42,807 nucleotides of DNA. Origin: CAYOBW01 sp964402115. GTDB lineage: Bacteria > Verrucomicrobiota > Kiritimatiellia > UBA8416 > CAYOBW01. Location: NCBI GenBank assembly GCA_964402115.1, contig CAYOBW010000023.1, positions 1 to 42,807 on the forward strand, given 5' to 3'. This document shows positions 42,374 to 42,807 of this stretch, in pieces. The translations under genes were made by a program, and so were the position numbers. The notes under the pieces are model-generated. The model was not told the DNA's origin, did not search any database, and worked only from the letters and a program-made list of their open reading frames with translations. The stretch's first letter is position 1; every line of letters starts with the position of its first letter.

Positions 42374-42807
42374 TCAGGCCGTCTGCCCATCGGGAGCGGC
42401 AGGACCGCCCTGGCCGTCAGCCTCAGGCGTCCGCTGGCGTCCGCCGCGTCTGCGTGGCCGGCGCCGGCGACGCCGAGCACCGCCCTCTGCGCTACCCTCG
42501 CCACCGGCCTCCGCTGGCACGGGGTCCTCCGTCTGCGGCGCGTCAGCCGCCAGCGCCGCGCCCGTCCGCCGCGGGCGCTCGGTGTGACGTGGGGGCCGTC
42601 GGTCCGGATTGCGCGCCAGCTCAAGCCACGGCTCCGACGCCCCGGGCAACTGTCCCGTCGCAAACAGGTGAATGTGGTACAGCCGCGCGGCGTCGCTGAA
42701 GATCTCGTTTTGCGTGAACCGCGGTTTGAGCGGCCGGCCTTCGCGCACTTCGGCAAACCGCTCCTGTACGCCCAGCAGGTGAATGACGCGGAAGAACTCC
42801 CGCTTGG
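42374..42807 (-). CDS. partial gene at the right edge, unknown product with Arg-rich tail
   Basis: A reading frame that enters from the right edge without a start, giving the last 144 or so residues. The first part is a folded-looking segment (EFFRVIHLLGVQERF, then FTQNEIFSDAARLYHIHLFA). The last 70 or so residues are low-complexity, rich in Arg, Gly, Pro and Glu (RRRRRRPRRRGGRQR), as in the tails of RNA-binding proteins. I do not recognise the family. It ends 10 bases from the convergent stop of the glycosidase gene. Confidence 0.6.
   Translation of the reverse strand, partial: KREFFRVIHLLGVQERFAEVREGRPLKPRFTQNEIFSDAARLYHIHLFATGQLPGASEPWLELARNPDRRPPRHTERPRRTGAALAADAPQTEDPVPAEAGGEGSAEGGARRRRRRPRRRGGRQRTPEADGQGGPAAPDGQTA

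Noticed and set aside
1..42807. CRISPR arrays, tRNA or rRNA genes
   Set aside because: No regularly spaced direct repeats, cloverleaf-like tRNA ends or conserved rRNA segments were seen on either strand.

Overview
High-GC bacterial DNA (42,807 bases) that reads as part of a chromosome of a Gram-negative, probably strictly anaerobic or fermentative bacterium. A TonB-dependent receptor, a TolC/adaptor/RND efflux set and a YfiR-type periplasmic protein imply an outer membrane; two multi-subunit [FeFe]-hydrogenase modules with a Rex regulator imply an H2-evolving fermentative metabolism. The mix of families (Gfo/Idh oxidoreductase, secreted alpha-galactosidase-like glycosidase, toroid proteins, single-domain response regulators, dispersed GC-rich palindromes) suggests the PVC group (for example Kiritimatiellota or Verrucomicrobiota). 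That placement is inference; no rRNA or tRNA gene is seen.

Layout. 1-1439: a Gfo/Idh/MocA oxidoreductase. 1440-1678: a 124-bp terminal-inverted-repeat element plus hairpins. 1679-7929 (minus): an efflux operon read as TetR regulator, TolC-like channel, membrane-fusion adaptor, RND pump. 8084-13793 (plus): TonB-dependent receptor, DUF4154/YfiR protein, HlyD-like adaptor and a secreted alpha/alpha-toroid protein whose stop codon lies in the second copy of the inverted-repeat element. 13930-16349 (minus): IspD, a metallophosphoesterase and a radical SAM protein. 16426-32377 (minus): the main block, with a hybrid kinase lacking its phospho-acceptor histidine, two single-domain response regulators, hydrogenase module 1 (HydC1, HydA1, HydB1), a third response regulator, hydrogenase module 2 (HydA2, HydB2, HydC2) and a Cache-domain histidine kinase. 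Rex lies just upstream at 32575-33207. 33292-42807: methyltransferase, DUF2752 membrane protein, a large membrane glycosyltransferase-like protein, phosphopentomutase, a lipoprotein-like protein, a GH36-like glycosidase and an unidentified partial gene at the right edge.

How the genes fit together. Each hydrogenase module has the HydA (H-cluster), HydB (NuoF-like) and HydC (NuoE-like) subunits of NAD-linked, usually electron-bifurcating enzymes. Module 2 is unusual: HydB2 is a single 1047-residue chain joining a NuoF-type flavoprotein to a GltD/NfnB-type FAD-NAD(P)H oxidoreductase, which suggests one complex touching H2, NAD(H) and NADP(H). Rex, a Rex-box-like site before the kinase/module 2 operon, the Cache kinase, three look-alike response regulators and the degenerate hybrid kinase make a dense sensory layer around the hydrogenases. 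No hydrogenase maturase (HydE, HydF, HydG) is in the window, so maturation genes must lie elsewhere.

No gene-free stretch exceeds 300 bases. The larger gaps are 1440-1678 (repeats), 7930-8083 (divergent regulatory region), 32378-32574 (Rex-box-like site) and 34012-34218 (a short palindrome). Most long open frames antisense to these genes are high-GC artefacts and are not listed.
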